Assembly (NCBI GenBank): GCA_963930775.1
Contig: OZ005689.1
Span: 36,963,351 to 37,027,350, forward strand
DNA length: 64,000 nucleotides
Source: Cliona cf. orientalis
Lineage: Eukaryota > Porifera > Demospongiae > Clionaida > Clionaidae
Direction: 5' to 3'
Made by a program: the position numbers and the translations under genes. The notes below the pieces were generated by a model, which did no database searches, had not been told where the DNA came from, and worked only from the letters and a program-made list of their open reading frames with translations. How positions within the stretch are numbered: position 1 is the stretch's first letter; each line of letters starts with the position of its first letter. Of the stretch, positions 46,885 through 59,534 are shown piece after piece.

Positions 46885-47066
46885 GTCAATGTAAATCCCA
46901 CCACGTGCAAGTATCATCTGATTGGCTGCCCCAGGACGTTTCCATCGTAGAGCATGATGGAACAGCACCTCCTAGAGGATGTCCAACATCATCTAGATCT
47001 GGCCATTGGAAAAATAGAACAACTCATGGACATCATACACCAATGACCAGCCATAGTGGACACTAA
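46885..47066 (+). CDS. Alternative terminal exon candidate of the preceding gene
   Basis: AG-bounded stretch open for 60 codons to TAA at 47064-47066 (QCKSHHVQVSSDWLPQDVS at its start). It is in phase 1 and so compatible with the donor at 45676 in place of the exon 46145-46209. It could also be a real exon of a longer isoform or chance. Confidence 0.3.
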
Positions 47067-47289
47067 GACTAGTAGTTTCCATAAGTATTATTTAATTTTG
47101 CTATACTATAGCTAATTAGGAATAATTTTAATGTTGTAAATAAGTATTTTGTAGTGTTGCTAGTTACGTACGGTTAGCATAAATTATTATAATATTATAA
47201 AATCACTCTAAAGTATCCACACACATAAATACCAGCAATTAAAAATGTTTAATAATAACTTTAAACTATATCTCATTCAGTATTGTTGA

Positions 47290-47539
47290 ATAACTTGTAC
47301 ATCTATTCACTGAGAAGTGAGGTAGAGGTCGTCAGCCTATCATGAATATACGCATGCGCAATACGTCAATTGCCTAATTAGCTCATTTCCCAACAGGCAG
47401 TTTCCGCCACACCCAATTTTGTGAAAAGAAACTTTCTCTACTGATCTGGCTATAGCTAGTTAGCTAGCTCCGTCGTTGTCGCCTCGCGCGCCAGCCCTGG
47501 CGCTCGAGACTAGATAGTCTCTGCGTTGGAGCGTAAAAT
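47290..47539 (+). promoter_or_regulatory. Likely promoter region of the death-domain/Roco gene
   Basis: The 250 bp before the ATG at 47540 turn GC- and CpG-richer (GTCGTTGTCGCCTCGCGCGC) than the surrounding DNA, as expected at a TATA-less start. No TATA box was seen close to the ATG. Confidence 0.3.
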
Positions 47540-50500
47540 ATGACGGAGAGCAAAGAAAACGCGATCGGCGCTACCGCCTTGGACAGCCGGGATCAACTAT
47601 AGTAGACGGACCAGACCTTCTAGAAACTCGAAAATGCTGAAATATGAATCTGCTCATCATGTGGGCGTGTCAGACCAGCCGATCACGATGTAGGCGTGTC
47701 CAAACATGACGTGATTCATGGTCACATGTACATGTACGTATATGGATAAAAATCGCTTGCTACAATGAATGAAAGGTGATTGTCGTAAATGGAGTGGAAA
47801 GAAAGGCCAGGATGCGGCAGCCAATCAAACAGGATACCTTAGTGCAATATCTCGGCACAAGCTGTGCAAAGCTGCTGAGGCTGTCCTACCATGACACTCA
47901 CGCCACATGAACTCGTCAAGATAGGAGCTCATCATCTGGTCATGGCAACCTCTCATTCTCTTTATCTTGATTTTTACTCTGTTCCAATATGACTCTATAT
48001 TTTGAGTGTGGACCCCAGTTGTAGAGTTGACGAACTCAATACTGTGGTTTACCGTTTGGTGTTGAGCCACAGGAGGGAGGTGTTGCACATTATTGTATGC
48101 CGCCCACATATCACTCCACACTACTGTTCCTGGATGAACATGTCGCTGGATTATGGGGAGGAGAGTGGCAGCATCACGGGAGGCAACTAGCTCCATTACT
48201 CCAAGTGCTGGACTCACGCTCGTGTCTACCATACCAAACATCCATATCTGCTGACGTCTCTGCCGCATCAGTCACCGGATACTCCCTAATCCACCAGTGC
48301 AACAAGACAAGCCACTTCTGGAGGGATAACTTTGACTTCTCAAAGAAACTCCCATGGCGCAGACTCTGTGTCTTTCTGCAAGTGGTCACTGGACACCGCC
48401 ACCTACAATTAACCATTGCCTGTCTATATATGCTGTGTATACTACTACACTGCCTCAGTGGCGTACCCAGAGGGGTGCTCAGGGTGCTGGAGCACCCCCA
48501 TCAGCCCTGGCACAACAGCCAGTTCTGTAGCTCAGTGACAAATATTGTTACTGATAATCGATGACTGGAAGCTACTACCAATAATAAACTTACTGGCCTC
48601 TAAAATTCGCTCCCAAAACAGAACAGCTTTCTTTGTCAGCCAGCTACCTTCAAGAATGCGTTTAATTGGGGGTGTGGTCAATATTTTGGGGGCGTGGCAC
48701 CCCCTCCCTCAAATCCTGGGGACGCCACTGCTGCCTAGGGTATAATCATTTACCTCCGTTTATCCTGGATATCGTTTTGTGTATGTATGACCATTGCAGT
48801 ACCACAAACAGAGCAATTGGGCTGAAGAGATAGCAAGTTCTTCTGCTGAAACCAGGCAATCTGCTTGTCAAGATCACCAAAAATAACCTGCCCAAGATCC
48901 AAGATGCTCATCTTTCCGCCAGAAGTGCACAGTAGCCTGCTCAACTTCCCTGCGCTTGCTACTGATTGGCCATTGAGCTATCATAGGTGCATTCCCGAGA
49001 ATTTACTTATATTAACTCTCAAAGTGCGCATGTGCGTGCATAATGATATTGGGCTTTTCCATTTAATAGCCATACACCCCCACGGAAGAGCCATAATTAC
49101 ATCTGAGGGGTCTAAATTTATGCCATTTTAATGAGTTCTTGATGGGTAAAAATAGGTTTTTAATGAAATCTTGATGGGTAAATACCCACTTTTAATGAAA
49201 TCTAGATGGTTACCATGAAGACAATAATGAATCCTGGGGGATTTTCATGCAAATGATACTGCATCTTGTTGCATTTTAATGAGTCTTGGAGGGGTCAAGC
49301 CCTCTTTTTAATTGGTTCTTGATGGTTAAAGTCAATAATTAGGCTTCCTGAGGGGGTAAATCAAAATTTAGTCTTCCGTGGGGGTGTATCTTGGAATAGC
49401 CCATTATTACGCATGCGCATAATATAATTATATTCAATACTGATATTACTGAACGGATCGCGGACACGCCTAGTACACGATGAGCGGATTCCTGAAGTTG
49501 AGTACAGCATATTTCAGCATTTTCGAGTTTCTAGAAGGTCTGGTCCGTCTACTATAGTTGATCCGACAGCCGTCTCGCCGAAGAAGCTGGCTACAGTGAC
49601 GACTCCACCGCAAAGCCTATCGCGAGAAAGAAGAAAAACACTCGAAAACGACGTCATGGTGAGTCGACAGAGAGTAGATACAGTAGCGCTATAGTTACGC
49701 TAATTATCTTGGCTTATTGAAGGGACTTCCTCACAATTAGATTGAACGGAAGTGAGCCCTTAATTAATTTATCCTGTTTCCGGGGTGGGTGTGGCAAACC
49801 TAATGAGTAGGGTCTGGCTCGACTGGTGAGCATGCCCAGACCAACCACTTCCTGTATCTTAATGAGATTCATGCTCCATTGATTCAGACATTCCTGTGGC
49901 TTTGTTTAATATGGAAATGGACAGTAAATTTGTGTACCGCGAAATATTACCCTGCTTATGAGACTGCATGGGCAATCATGGCCATAATGCATTATAGAAT
50001 ATTTTCAAAGACTTAATCCAGTAGTTCACCAATTATCCCTGAGAAAATTGAATATTTATGTACCGTATTTATACTAATAGAATGTAAGTGAAGAAAATAA
50101 TTACGATTTCAATTTTAGTGTGATTTTCTGGTTAAGTTCGTCACACCTTACATTAAGATGGACCGTAGATCTGGAAATTTTCGTGTAAACAATTTTTGTA
50201 GGAACGACCCTTTACTGCATTTGCGTTAATGGTGCGTGCTAATTTTTGTAAGATTAACTTTCGTAGCCACCATCGACTACGAAAATATTTTTACAACGAA
50301 AATTTCCAGACTTACGGTAGTATAAGAATTTTCTTGTGTTAATTAGATCTTGCGTTTTATTTGCATAAACACAGTAATTCATTTTACGAATAATTTTTTT
50401 AGATAATCTAACATTCATGTGGAAATTTAGATATTATTTTAATACCCTAAATAGTGGTTATTTATTTGTATGGATACTGTCCGTCAGGTAAACTGTTTCC

Positions 50501-53500
50501 CTTTCCCTGCCACAGCTCTAACACACGACAATGTTCTAAAGGAACTCAAAGAGCTCAACTGGAAGACACTTGGCAGGTTTAATGGTGTCCTGGAGCTCCC
50601 TGTGTCTGAGCGGCAGAGGATTGAGGGGATGTACATTTCAAAGGAAGAGCGTAAGAGTGCAGGAGTGTTGTGGTGGGTGGATCACCACCCCCTAGCCTCC
50701 TGGAGGCTACTAATAACGCGACTGGACATATGGGGGGAACATTCACTAGCCAACCGGATTCATCAGTATACAGAGAAAGTGACTGGTATGTTGAGCAGTG
50801 TCTTGTATTGTCATTGACAGCTATACAATTCCAGTTAATATACTCAGATATAAGCATGTGCACTCCAGTTAGTGGGCGTGAAGATGAGGTACACATGTAC
50901 AAGGTTGTTCTATCCATATCATGTGTATAAAGTGTGTAGCCATGCAGCCAATGCATAAGGTGAATAGTATCTCATAGTAGATCCAGTCACTAGACCATTC
51001 TGCTGCTCTGCTTGCATGTAGCATAGTAATGTGCTCAGTGTGCACCTCGATCTGGTAATGGTCGTCAATTTGTATGTAAGCATGTGTATGGGGGCACCAC
51101 ATGAGTGTGCAGTATGTGTTGGCTGTCACTCCCTGTCCTGGTTGGATCAGCTCAGAGTTGTAATGATGATTATGGTGTGTGCATAATGTGTACATGATGC
51201 AGATCCTTTGTCTCCTTATTCCTCAGACCACAGCTTCACCCATCAAAACATCTCCATGGTCACTGCCACAGTTGACGATTATAAACTGGCTGAGTTCATT
51301 CTGCAAGTACCAGGATCCATACAGTACGAGATAAGAGAGAAAACCTCTACTTCTGCTGACTTTAGGGAGGGGGCTATAGAGTACTACATCCAGTACTCCC
51401 CCCGAGCTACCTGGGCTGAACTGGCAGGACGACTCTACTTGATGGAATGTGGTGAAGCGTTGGCTGCAGCTAGGAGGTATATTGAGAGAACACCTGGTAA
51501 GTGTGTGTATATACCTCTCTCCAACAGTCCCAGCTCTAATGCAACTGTGACTTAGTAGTTCCAAGTCAATGATATGAGAACAAAATAGTTGTTCATTTAT
51601 GGCATTATTGAATAATATTCATTATTTTTGGGTACTAATTAGCCTATCAATTGATCTATGTGACCTTCTATGACTAAACCAACCATATTGCGCTGACTAC
51701 CGATTTTTAGTTAAGGCCACCATTACCAACTACAACCTTTGAACTATCGCTCCTGCAAATTTGAAGTCTCTAGTCATGGAGATATGAGCCAAAATGTACC
51801 CGGATTGTCCGTAATAAGAATGTGCAGCAAGCACAATGAAGCATTGCTACGTACGTTGCACGCGGAAGTCCGTATACTCGCTGTTTATGCAAAATACGTG
51901 GCCACGCCCACTAAGTCAAGGAGCCAGATGGCAGCCAAAACGTTGGAAAGAAAGCAGCAGCCTGCGTTTCGATGGAAAAGAACGAAAAGATAAGCGTGTC
52001 TATAGATCGTTGGTACACAAAATCGAAGAAAGAAGTGTCCGGAGAGCTTTTTCTGTGCAGCTGCCGTGCTTGCCTACCTGCAACTATGGCAACGGCTCCG
52101 TATCATGGACGGTCACTGTTAGCTACTCGGCCGACTTCTTCGAGCCATAACTCAGTAAGTATAGCGTTCTAGAAGCTACGAAGCAGATTTTTGTGTAGAG
52201 GAATTATGATTGTGTAGAGGAATTATGATTCCTCTATCGATCTATGCCAAAAAGTGAAAAATGATAATTATCACCTTGGGCAACTAAACAGGCCTGTATC
52301 TCAGATTGATATCCAGCGCAATATGGTTGGTTTTGTCGTGGACGGTCACCTATGTGATAACTATCTAAGGAGACAATAACTATGGCACATGAATCTAGTT
52401 CCTTTGGAAGCTAGTGTTGTGGTCATGTGCAAGTCTTAGCATGTGATTATTGCCATGTAGTGTATCTTGTAGAGAGAGGAAGTGGAGTAGGTTTGTCTCC
52501 AGCCATGTTATAGTGAGGGACACAGGTGTTGTACACTGTAGTGTGGGAGCAATGCTCAGTTTGGCCCATGCAGAAATTTGTAGTCATTGTTGATGTTGGT
52601 GTAGTGATGTTTGGGAGTGGTGGAGCAAACTGTTGACTGTTGATACTAATATGTGCGTGCACAGGTGGCACTCTCAATACCTATCATTATTGTATTGTCC
52701 ATTGATTCATTTCAGAGACAACTCTCAATCTACCAAACCTCAACACTCTGTTGGAGAGAGTCAATCATGACTGGTATGATATTGGAGCATATATCAACAT
52801 ACCTCCATCAAAGCTTGATGAAATAAGGAAGCAACACCCTTATAATGCTCGACGCTGCAGCCATGCATGTTGGGAACTGTATCTCAAGGATCATCCCTCC
52901 CCAACATGGCAACTAGTGGCCTATGCACTCTATGAGTGGGACCACCTTGAAGAGCTGGAGGTGGTACTAAAGAAATACCTCAAAGGTGAGTGAGCAATGA
53001 TCATCTCATGCTATCCATAGTTTGTTATTATTTTTGCCAGGAGAAAATTTTTACCACCTGCTCTCACTGGCGAGAATAATTATAAGGCCACTGTAACTTA
53101 TATACTTGTTTCCCGTCCCGAGAGCATGCGGGCGGGCGGTCATTATTCAATATTCATTGTGTATGAATATCATTATGTAACCACGAAAACCTTGCCCACT
53201 TCCTGTTGTTTACAATGAGCATGACTAGCCTAGCTGGCTTGCTGTAGCAACGCATAGTGAATTTTGAGGCAGCTACAAAATAAGCATACGGGTGGGTGAT
53301 GGGTAACAAGGAATCAAGTTACAGTAGCCTTGTTATTTTCTTCTAACTTCTTCAAATTTTTCTACAATACAAAAGTAGCTAAGCTTGGTGAAATTTATAT
53401 CTAGTGTAAATTTTTACAAAAAATAATGATAATTGGTGCTTTTTATGCACTCAGTAACAATTTACTTTTTTGCGGTTATTAGGTAATTATGAGGTAATCT

Positions 53501-56500
53501 ATGAGGTAATTATGAGAAAATTCAGGGCCTCGATGGAGCCCTTCTGGGACTTGAAATTTAGTGAAATATGTAGAGTATCTTGCGCGTGTATCCAGCGAAT
53601 GCCTTACAAGCAGCGTGTTGCCTTCTCTGACGAGCAGCGACGGCCGAACTTCACACGTTTTCTAGGCTGATGTAATCCCGTGGATATATAAATAGCCCTG
53701 CGCTATATATAGCACATGAGTAGCGTGCCGCCGGACCAATCTAGCTGTACTGCGCTGTTGAGTTCTTCTTAGCTTTGAAATTTTTCACTATCGAGGTCCA
53801 GAGACACTCTCAGATTCCCAATGATCCTAGGCTAGTCTGTGACTGAGGCGCTGGCATCGAACTGTACAGTGAAGAAAATCCACTATATTGACGACCATTA
53901 CCATATGTGACCGTATCTGACAAAACCCGGCATATGGGATCCGCGCGCTATTAGCGCAATGCGCGTTTTTAGTACCTCAAGTCAAAAAATGTCAAAGTCG
54001 AGATTTTGTCATATACATGTCGAACAACCCTTCTTCTAATTGTTGCCGTCTTCTACAGAGGCTAATCGTGCTATACGAAGGCGAAATATGCCTTCATTTT
54101 GACCCACCTAGTTGGCACAGCCGCCGTACACAGAGCCCGTTGCTATGGGCGGTAATTAGAATTCTCTACCTAGAGACAGCTAGATTCATCGAACTACTGT
54201 ATGTTTGCTCACCTTTTTAGCTTCTTAGGCATCTAAGAACAATCGGCTGTCATTGTCAACAACGAAATTCAACTCTTGCTCGATCTTTATGTTCATTTCA
54301 AACGGCTCCGCCCAGGTCCATTTAATTGATTTCCGGGTCACGCGTAGTATGCAGAAATGCCTTCCGCGTGCCTAGTAACGCCTTTAGACCGTAATTTCTC
54401 GATTATTGGGGGTGTGGTGAGATCGCAAACAAAGCGCTGTATCTCCATAACGAAGCGCACAGTCGCTCTGAAACTGAACGCGGATTAGCTCCATGTTAGA
54501 GCTTATCAACCATACACAAAACTCAACTTTCACAAAAAATCCCATATGCCGGGTTTTCTCAGAGACAGTCACATATACACCATTTCAACTATGCAGCTAC
54601 TGAGTGCATGGTCAAGTGTTCATTGTATACTAATTAGGGTAATTAAGTACTGCATTAGTATTATCCCAGTGCATTAGACACTTACAGTAATCAAAATGGT
54701 AGTGCATAGCAACTCAAGTGGACGATGTGGTGGTACATGTTATGAATGTCATTAAGTATCCCATGTTGCTGCATTCGCTTTGCCATGGTGAAACTAGGTG
54801 TACACGTGATAAATGCTTATTCAGCGTCTCTGTGCCCTTGTTTGATGCATCATGTGACTAACTAGTATCAGATTATGATTTAGTTTCAATCTCCTACCCA
54901 TCTCATTCACTCATTTATGGCCACCTTGATTAATTTTGATTCCCCAGGTAGTGCTGAGAATCTCCGTCAATTTGAAGAAGCAATGAAGCACGGACACATC
55001 CGATCGTGGATGTGGAAGCTTCTCCTATACGGAGCAGCCGGCTCTGGCAAGTCTTCCGTGAAAGAAATGATTTTGGGTAACCCTCCGCCAGTGAATAGAA
55101 CCAGTACACCTCTAGCAATGAGGCCAACTGCTGTCTACCGAATCAACCTCGACGGCAAAGAGTTCACTACGATCACTACTCTCCAAGAGCGCAGAGCATT
55201 TCTTGCACGAGCATTACTACAATCTGCTCCCAATTTGAAACATCGTTTGCGTGCAGCTCGAGCCAAAGTAGCCTCCTCCAGTAGCGACCAACCCGTCTCC
55301 ACTGTAGCTGTGTCCCAGGTCCAATCCAAGGACCAGGCGTCACCTGACCAGGGCAAGACTCCACCTTTAGATGACCAACCTCCTTCAGCCTCACTGCTAG
55401 AACCTGCTAGTTTAGATCACAGGGAATCGGATGAAGATATTGATAGTGAAGTAGATGACATTCTCCGATCGATATCGACTGATCGGGAGCTTGTTATGCT
55501 GATGGGCCGTATCTCCACCACTGTAGATCAGCCAGCTTCCTTTCGATTGCTTGAGATAGTTGATGCTGGGGGTCAGCCCCAGTTCCATGAAATTTTGCCT
55601 ATATTTCTTCGACGTCTTTCTTTCTATGTCTTTGTCTTTCGACTCATCGATGACCTATCCACCCGGCCTGTGGTAGAATACTATAGTGAAGCCAAAGCAA
55701 TAGGTAGTTCCATGATCTCTTCTCAGACCATTGAGCAGCTCCTTCAGCACTGTGCTAGAACCATGCACTCCCATAGAGCATCCCAAGGCAGCGAAGGTGA
55801 TTGTCCAAAGATTATAGTTATTGGCACACATGCTGACAAAGTGAGGTACTTCAAAGATTCAAAGTATGATAAGAAAAATGTACAAATCTTCCAGCTTCTT
55901 CAGCCAATGCTTGGAAAACAGATTATCTATTATGACGTATCCACCCAGAGAGTTGTCTTCCCAGTAAATTCCAAGATTCCCGAGAGCAAGGACTGGAGTG
56001 TCATCGAACAGGTTCGTGACGTGCTTTTGGGTGAAACATCGATCCCCCCAGTTGATATTCCAGCAAGGTGGTTTGCGTTAGAAATTCTTTTAGAAGAGAT
56101 GGCCCAAGCTCTTAAGCGAGGTGTCCTCAGTCGACAGGATTGCTTCGCTGCTGCCATCGAAAAGCTTCACTTTGAAGAGGATGCTGGTGAGTTTGATGCT
56201 GCCATCCATTACCTTGATGAGCTTTCTGTTCTCCTCTACTATCCCCATATTCTTCCGGATGTTGTCTTTGCTGATCCCCAGGTGGTTCTAGATAAGGTCA
56301 CTGAGCTTGTCATTGCTTCCTTTGAAAGAAATGCCTCAAAATCAAAAGGTCATAATGATAGCTGGTGCAAGTTTTATCAATTTGCATTAGTTACGGTGGA
56401 GTTTCTCTCGCAGTCTGATTTCGATAAGCATTACGTGCCAGGGCTTTTTGATGTTGACGATCTCATCAAGCTTTTCAAAAAGTTGCTGATTTTTGCTCAT

Positions 56501-57448
56501 TTCAGCGCTACTGAGCTCCTTGTTCCCGCACTCCTTCGAGATCTCGATAAAAAAGAAGTCATCAAAATTCGTCGTTCTGCTCGCTCGAGTGCTGCCAAAC
56601 CATCCTTCACTGTAGTCTTTCCAGACGGAGGCCCAAGGAGAGGTATCTACTGTTCTCTCTTGTGCTGGCTGGTTTCAGACGAGGAAAACTCCCCAGCTAC
56701 ATGGTCCATTTTGACAAACAAATTTGGCGTACCAACATGTCTTCATCGCAACTGTGTGCAATTCAAGCTTCACAAATCGCCTGCTGTGGTAACGCTAATC
56801 GATACCTACACACATTTTGAAATCCACGTCAATGCTCCAATCGATATCTGTCCAAAGATAATCCCTATGATTTGCCAGACCATCTTCAAGGGATTAGGTA
56901 AGGTTGCCCTCAATCTGAACTACGATGGGTCCAGCCCTTCTCCCGCTCTGGTCTGTCCTTGTGGTAGAGGAGATGCTCATGTAGCAACAGCCAACACAGA
57001 ACTTGGTTACTGGACATGCACACAGAATGTGACAAAGTATAGTAAGCTGACCCCACTTCAACTTCTTTGGCTTGAACAAGTAATGGCAGATCCCTCCGAA
57101 GCTTCTGAACAAGTAACAACAGACCCCTCCGAAGCTGCTACAGTAGCACTCGCTTATGATAGAAATACTATTTTCAGTGATCGTGATTTTTCGAACCTTC
57201 TAACACAGCTCAAAAAATATGCAACTAAATGGCGAGACATTGGTACCCACCTGGGATTTTATTCTTGGGAGCTTGACAACATTCAGGCTAGACCTTTTCT
57301 GATGCAGACTGCTCCTGAAAGCTGGCTTGGAGCCATGTTGACAGAGTGGCTTCAAAGAGCTCCAAATGACACTCGAGGGAGCTCTTCTATCGAATCGTTA
57401 ACGCTCGCTCTTAGTAAATGTGGAATTGGAATGAAACTTGAACAGTAA
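47540..57448 (+). CDS. Death-domain / Roco-type GTPase protein, first exon interrupted by a Merlin element
   Basis: Exon 1 is 47540-47589 continued at 49573-49658 around the transposon. Then come 50516-50785, 51227-51496, 52716-52985 and 54948-57448. All junctions are phase 1 and the sum (3447 nt) is 1148 codons plus TAA. Domains: a basic N-terminus (ARKKKNTRKRRH); three death-domain-like exons of about 90 residues each (about 46-315, e.g. LNWKTLGRFNGVL, HPLASWRLLI); a Roc-like GTPase (P-loop GAAGSGKSS near 345, DAGGQ near 520, IGTHADK near 610); a COR/winged-helix-like stretch; and a C-terminal death-like region (KWRDIGTHLGFYSWELDNIQ). Such proteins act as cytosolic signalling or innate-immune scaffolds. 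With the insertion this allele cannot make the normal N-terminus unless a later start is used. Confidence 0.75.
47825..48944 (-). pseudogene. Merlin transposase, internally deleted
   Basis: Exon 1 48944-48754 carries half of a zinc ribbon (CSVCGTAM); exon 2 from 48402 continues it (WRCPVTTCRKTQSLRHGSFF). The catalytic part follows in another frame from about 48268: MFGMVDTSVSPALGVMEL, WSDMWAAYNN (second Asp), HQTVNHSIEFV, TGVHTQNIESYW (Glu). The stretch that should carry the first catalytic Asp (DES-type motif) between DAAETSA and QIWMFGMVD is missing, about 40-50 residues by family comparison, and the frame shifts there (about 48240-48268). It is therefore not autonomous and was probably moved by a transposase made elsewhere. 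Its intron (48403-48753) houses a MITE. Confidence 0.75.
48456..48730. mobile_element. hAT-like MITE nested in the Merlin transposase intron
   Basis: Ends CAGTGGCGTACCCAGAG and TCCTGGGGACGCCACTG are flanked by CTGCCT on both sides. Same end family as 37706-38064. Confidence 0.75.
49052..49405. mobile_element. MITE nested in the Merlin element
   Basis: GGGCTTTTCCATTTAATAGC ... ACACCCCCACGGAAG on the left mirrors CTTCCGTGGGGGTGT ... TTGGAATAGCCC on the right. The interior repeats TTTAATGA(A/G)TTCTTGATGGGTAAA-like segments three to four times. Confidence 0.7.
50145..50325. mobile_element. MITE in intron 1 of the Roco-type gene
   Basis: ACCGTAGATCTGGAAATTTTCGT on the left (only its first 20 bases are needed to see the match) mirrors ACGAAAATTTCCAGACTTAC on the right. 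Non-coding; related half-copy near 31980. Confidence 0.55.
51650..52350. mobile_element. MITE in intron 3 of the Roco-type gene
   Basis: TATGTGACC ... AAACCAACCATATTGCGCTG on the left mirrors CAGCGCAATATGGTTGGTTT ... GGTCACCTATGTGA on the right. Open frames inside are not convincing. Confidence 0.6.
53911..54580. mobile_element. MITE in intron 4 of the Roco-type gene
   Basis: CATATGTGACCGTATCTGAC ... AAAACCCGGCATATGGGAT on the left mirrors ATCCCATATGCCGGGTTTTC ... CAGTCACATATA on the right. No coding content. Confidence 0.65.
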
Positions 57449-58260
57449 CTAGTGACTTAGCCTTGTTTTTTTATAGCTTCTTTAACTTCTTAACTCATAG
57501 CAAAAGTCGAACAGTAGCTAGTTTGTTGGTCTTATTTTTTCGTATAGCCTCTGTTAATTTCTTCACAACTTACTACTTCCTCTTATCTCACACACTCGCT
57601 TCTCTGTTTTATTTCCATGCATCATAATTCAATGTCATGCACTCTTGTGCTAATCTTTCCCATTGAATCTCTATTGTATCACAACTATAGTTTCTTTAAC
57701 TTCATTGCTATTCACTCGTCTTATCTCATACAATCTTTTTGGTTTAAATAACATTAATTTCCATGCATTGTAATATTTTGCTAACTATATCATTGTACAC
57801 TTGTATTAATTTTCTCTACTTGTGATTACATTGATTTTTTGTACTTCTTAACTAATTTGTATTATCTCAGACACAATCTTTTCAGTTTAGTTACAATATT
57901 AGCACTAATTTTCCATGCATTGTAATTATACACTTGTGCTTTTTCCCACTGAATCTCTATTGTAACAAAACTAGTTTCTTTAATTTTTTCATTCCTTTTC
58001 GTCTTATCTCACATGACCTCTACGGTTTAAAGAACATTTCCATCCTTTATGGTTTAAATAACATTTTCATGCATCATAATTCTTACCAGCAATAATTATT
58101 TTATCATGGTCACTTGTGTTAATTTTCCCTCTTGTGATTATATTATTGATTTTATGCTTTCTATGTAACTGTATTGTATTGTTTTTGTTGGAAATTCAAT
58201 TTCAATTATAACTTTTCTCTTTGACCTGAGCTACAAGTTGGTTTCAGCTATGCATAGGCT
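57449..58260. repeat. T-rich repeated 3' flank of the Roco-type gene
   Basis: Imperfect units share GAATCTCTATTGTA, TAGTTTCTTTAA, CGTCTTATCTCA and GGTTTAAATAACATT; two clear copies start near 57665 and 57950, period about 290 bp. It may include the 3' UTR. Confidence 0.5.
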
Positions 58261-59530
58261 ATGGGGTTGGACAAAATTGCATGAGTACCAGGGTTTCAAT
58301 TAGGATTTTTGTCAAGAGGGGGGGGGGGGGGCAAACGCGACAATTGCGGAGTTAAGGGGGTGGGAAGACTAGAGTATATTTTCCATCCATGAAGAATGAT
58401 GTTGTGCTCATTATATTAGGGGGTCTGGGGATATGCTCCCATGGAAAAATAATTTTCAACCTCTGAGACTGTTTCTGGTGGCTTCTGAGCACTTGAATAG
58501 GGAAAGTCTGTCAGTAATAATATCCACTGGTTCCCCTCCATTTTAAGTCAAATGTTGCAAGGATGTGGGATGTGTCTCCTACCATGCGTAGTGCGAAGCT
58601 TCAGCTAATTTGTGGGTAAAAATGAGCAAAACTGCCACTTTGGACACTTTCACCGTTTAAACCTTTTACTTAATGGCGGCTACTCTCAAGGGGGGGAAGG
58701 AAGCCAGCTTCCAACCCTGAGTACAACTTTCACCCACACCCTGTACCCAGCTACACATCATACATGTAGCGCAGATCTGTAAACAATAGAGGGTTATCTA
58801 CCAGTACAAGTAACAGTATTGTGATGTGGGTAGTTCCCTAAGCTGGTGTGTGCACATGAAACCACATACCCCACTGGCCCACTGGCTGGTTGCACTTGAC
58901 ATCACCTTTTACCCAGCAACATGCACACACATACCTTCAGCTAGTTGCTAGGCTACAAACTACAACATGTATGTAGAGCAAAATAAAAGAGTCAAGAATC
59001 TGACAGCATACAAGTTTCTACTAACAGTCTCACTAATTACTAAGTCATTTGGTGAGGGGCTCCCTCTTCCGTCTGGCCCCCACTCTGAGGCTGCTTCTGC
59101 ATAATAATATACAACTCCTATAGCAACTGACCCAAACAACTTGGAGAACAAAAGTGTCGTGAAATGAATATATATAGCACCTAAGTAGCTACAACAGATA
59201 AAAACAATAGTGTATAAAATCTCTCACATAAGGCAGAGTCACTGTTAGGTACACACATAATGTACAAAAACTATAAGGATAATTACACAATCACAGTGTT
59301 TAGTGGGCACAATCATGCACATCTGTGAAATTTAAACCACAAAAACTTTTGAAAGTGGCCTTTCATAAAAATTAATATTATATATTATGATATAATAATT
59401 ACATGTATGTAACTAATAATATTTTTCAATATCAGTGGCACAGTGGACGAACTCGTGCTTCCAGAAGTTATAGGTGGGGTTCTTTATGAGCTCGATGAAT
59501 GTAATGAGCAGCCCCAAGGGTGGGACAATT
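58260..59530. other. Intergenic, no gene seen
   Basis: Low-similarity AT-rich DNA with a 13-bp G run at 58319-58331. No exon-like frame with splice sites was found. Confidence 0.4.
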
Positions 59531-59534
59531 GATG

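Larger units (their letters stand above)
47590..49564 (-). mobile_element. Merlin-family DNA transposon inside a host coding exon
   Basis: 57-bp perfect TIRs (47590-47646 and 49508-49564) begin GGATCAACTATAGTAGACGG. An 8-bp duplication GACAGCCG lies at 47582-47589 and 49565-49572. The interior carries an IS1595/ISXO2-type transposase on the minus strand plus two nested MITEs. Merlin elements make 8-9 bp duplications, in agreement. Perfect TIRs and duplication indicate recent insertion. Confidence 0.88.

Noticed and set aside
51739-52172. Overlapping frames inside intron 3 of the Roco-type gene
   Set aside because: They lie within a MITE with clear inverted ends and carry no recognisable domain.
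53470-53670. Small frame in the Roco-type intron
   Set aside because: No acceptor/donor pair or recognised motif; the flanking exons already join in phase.
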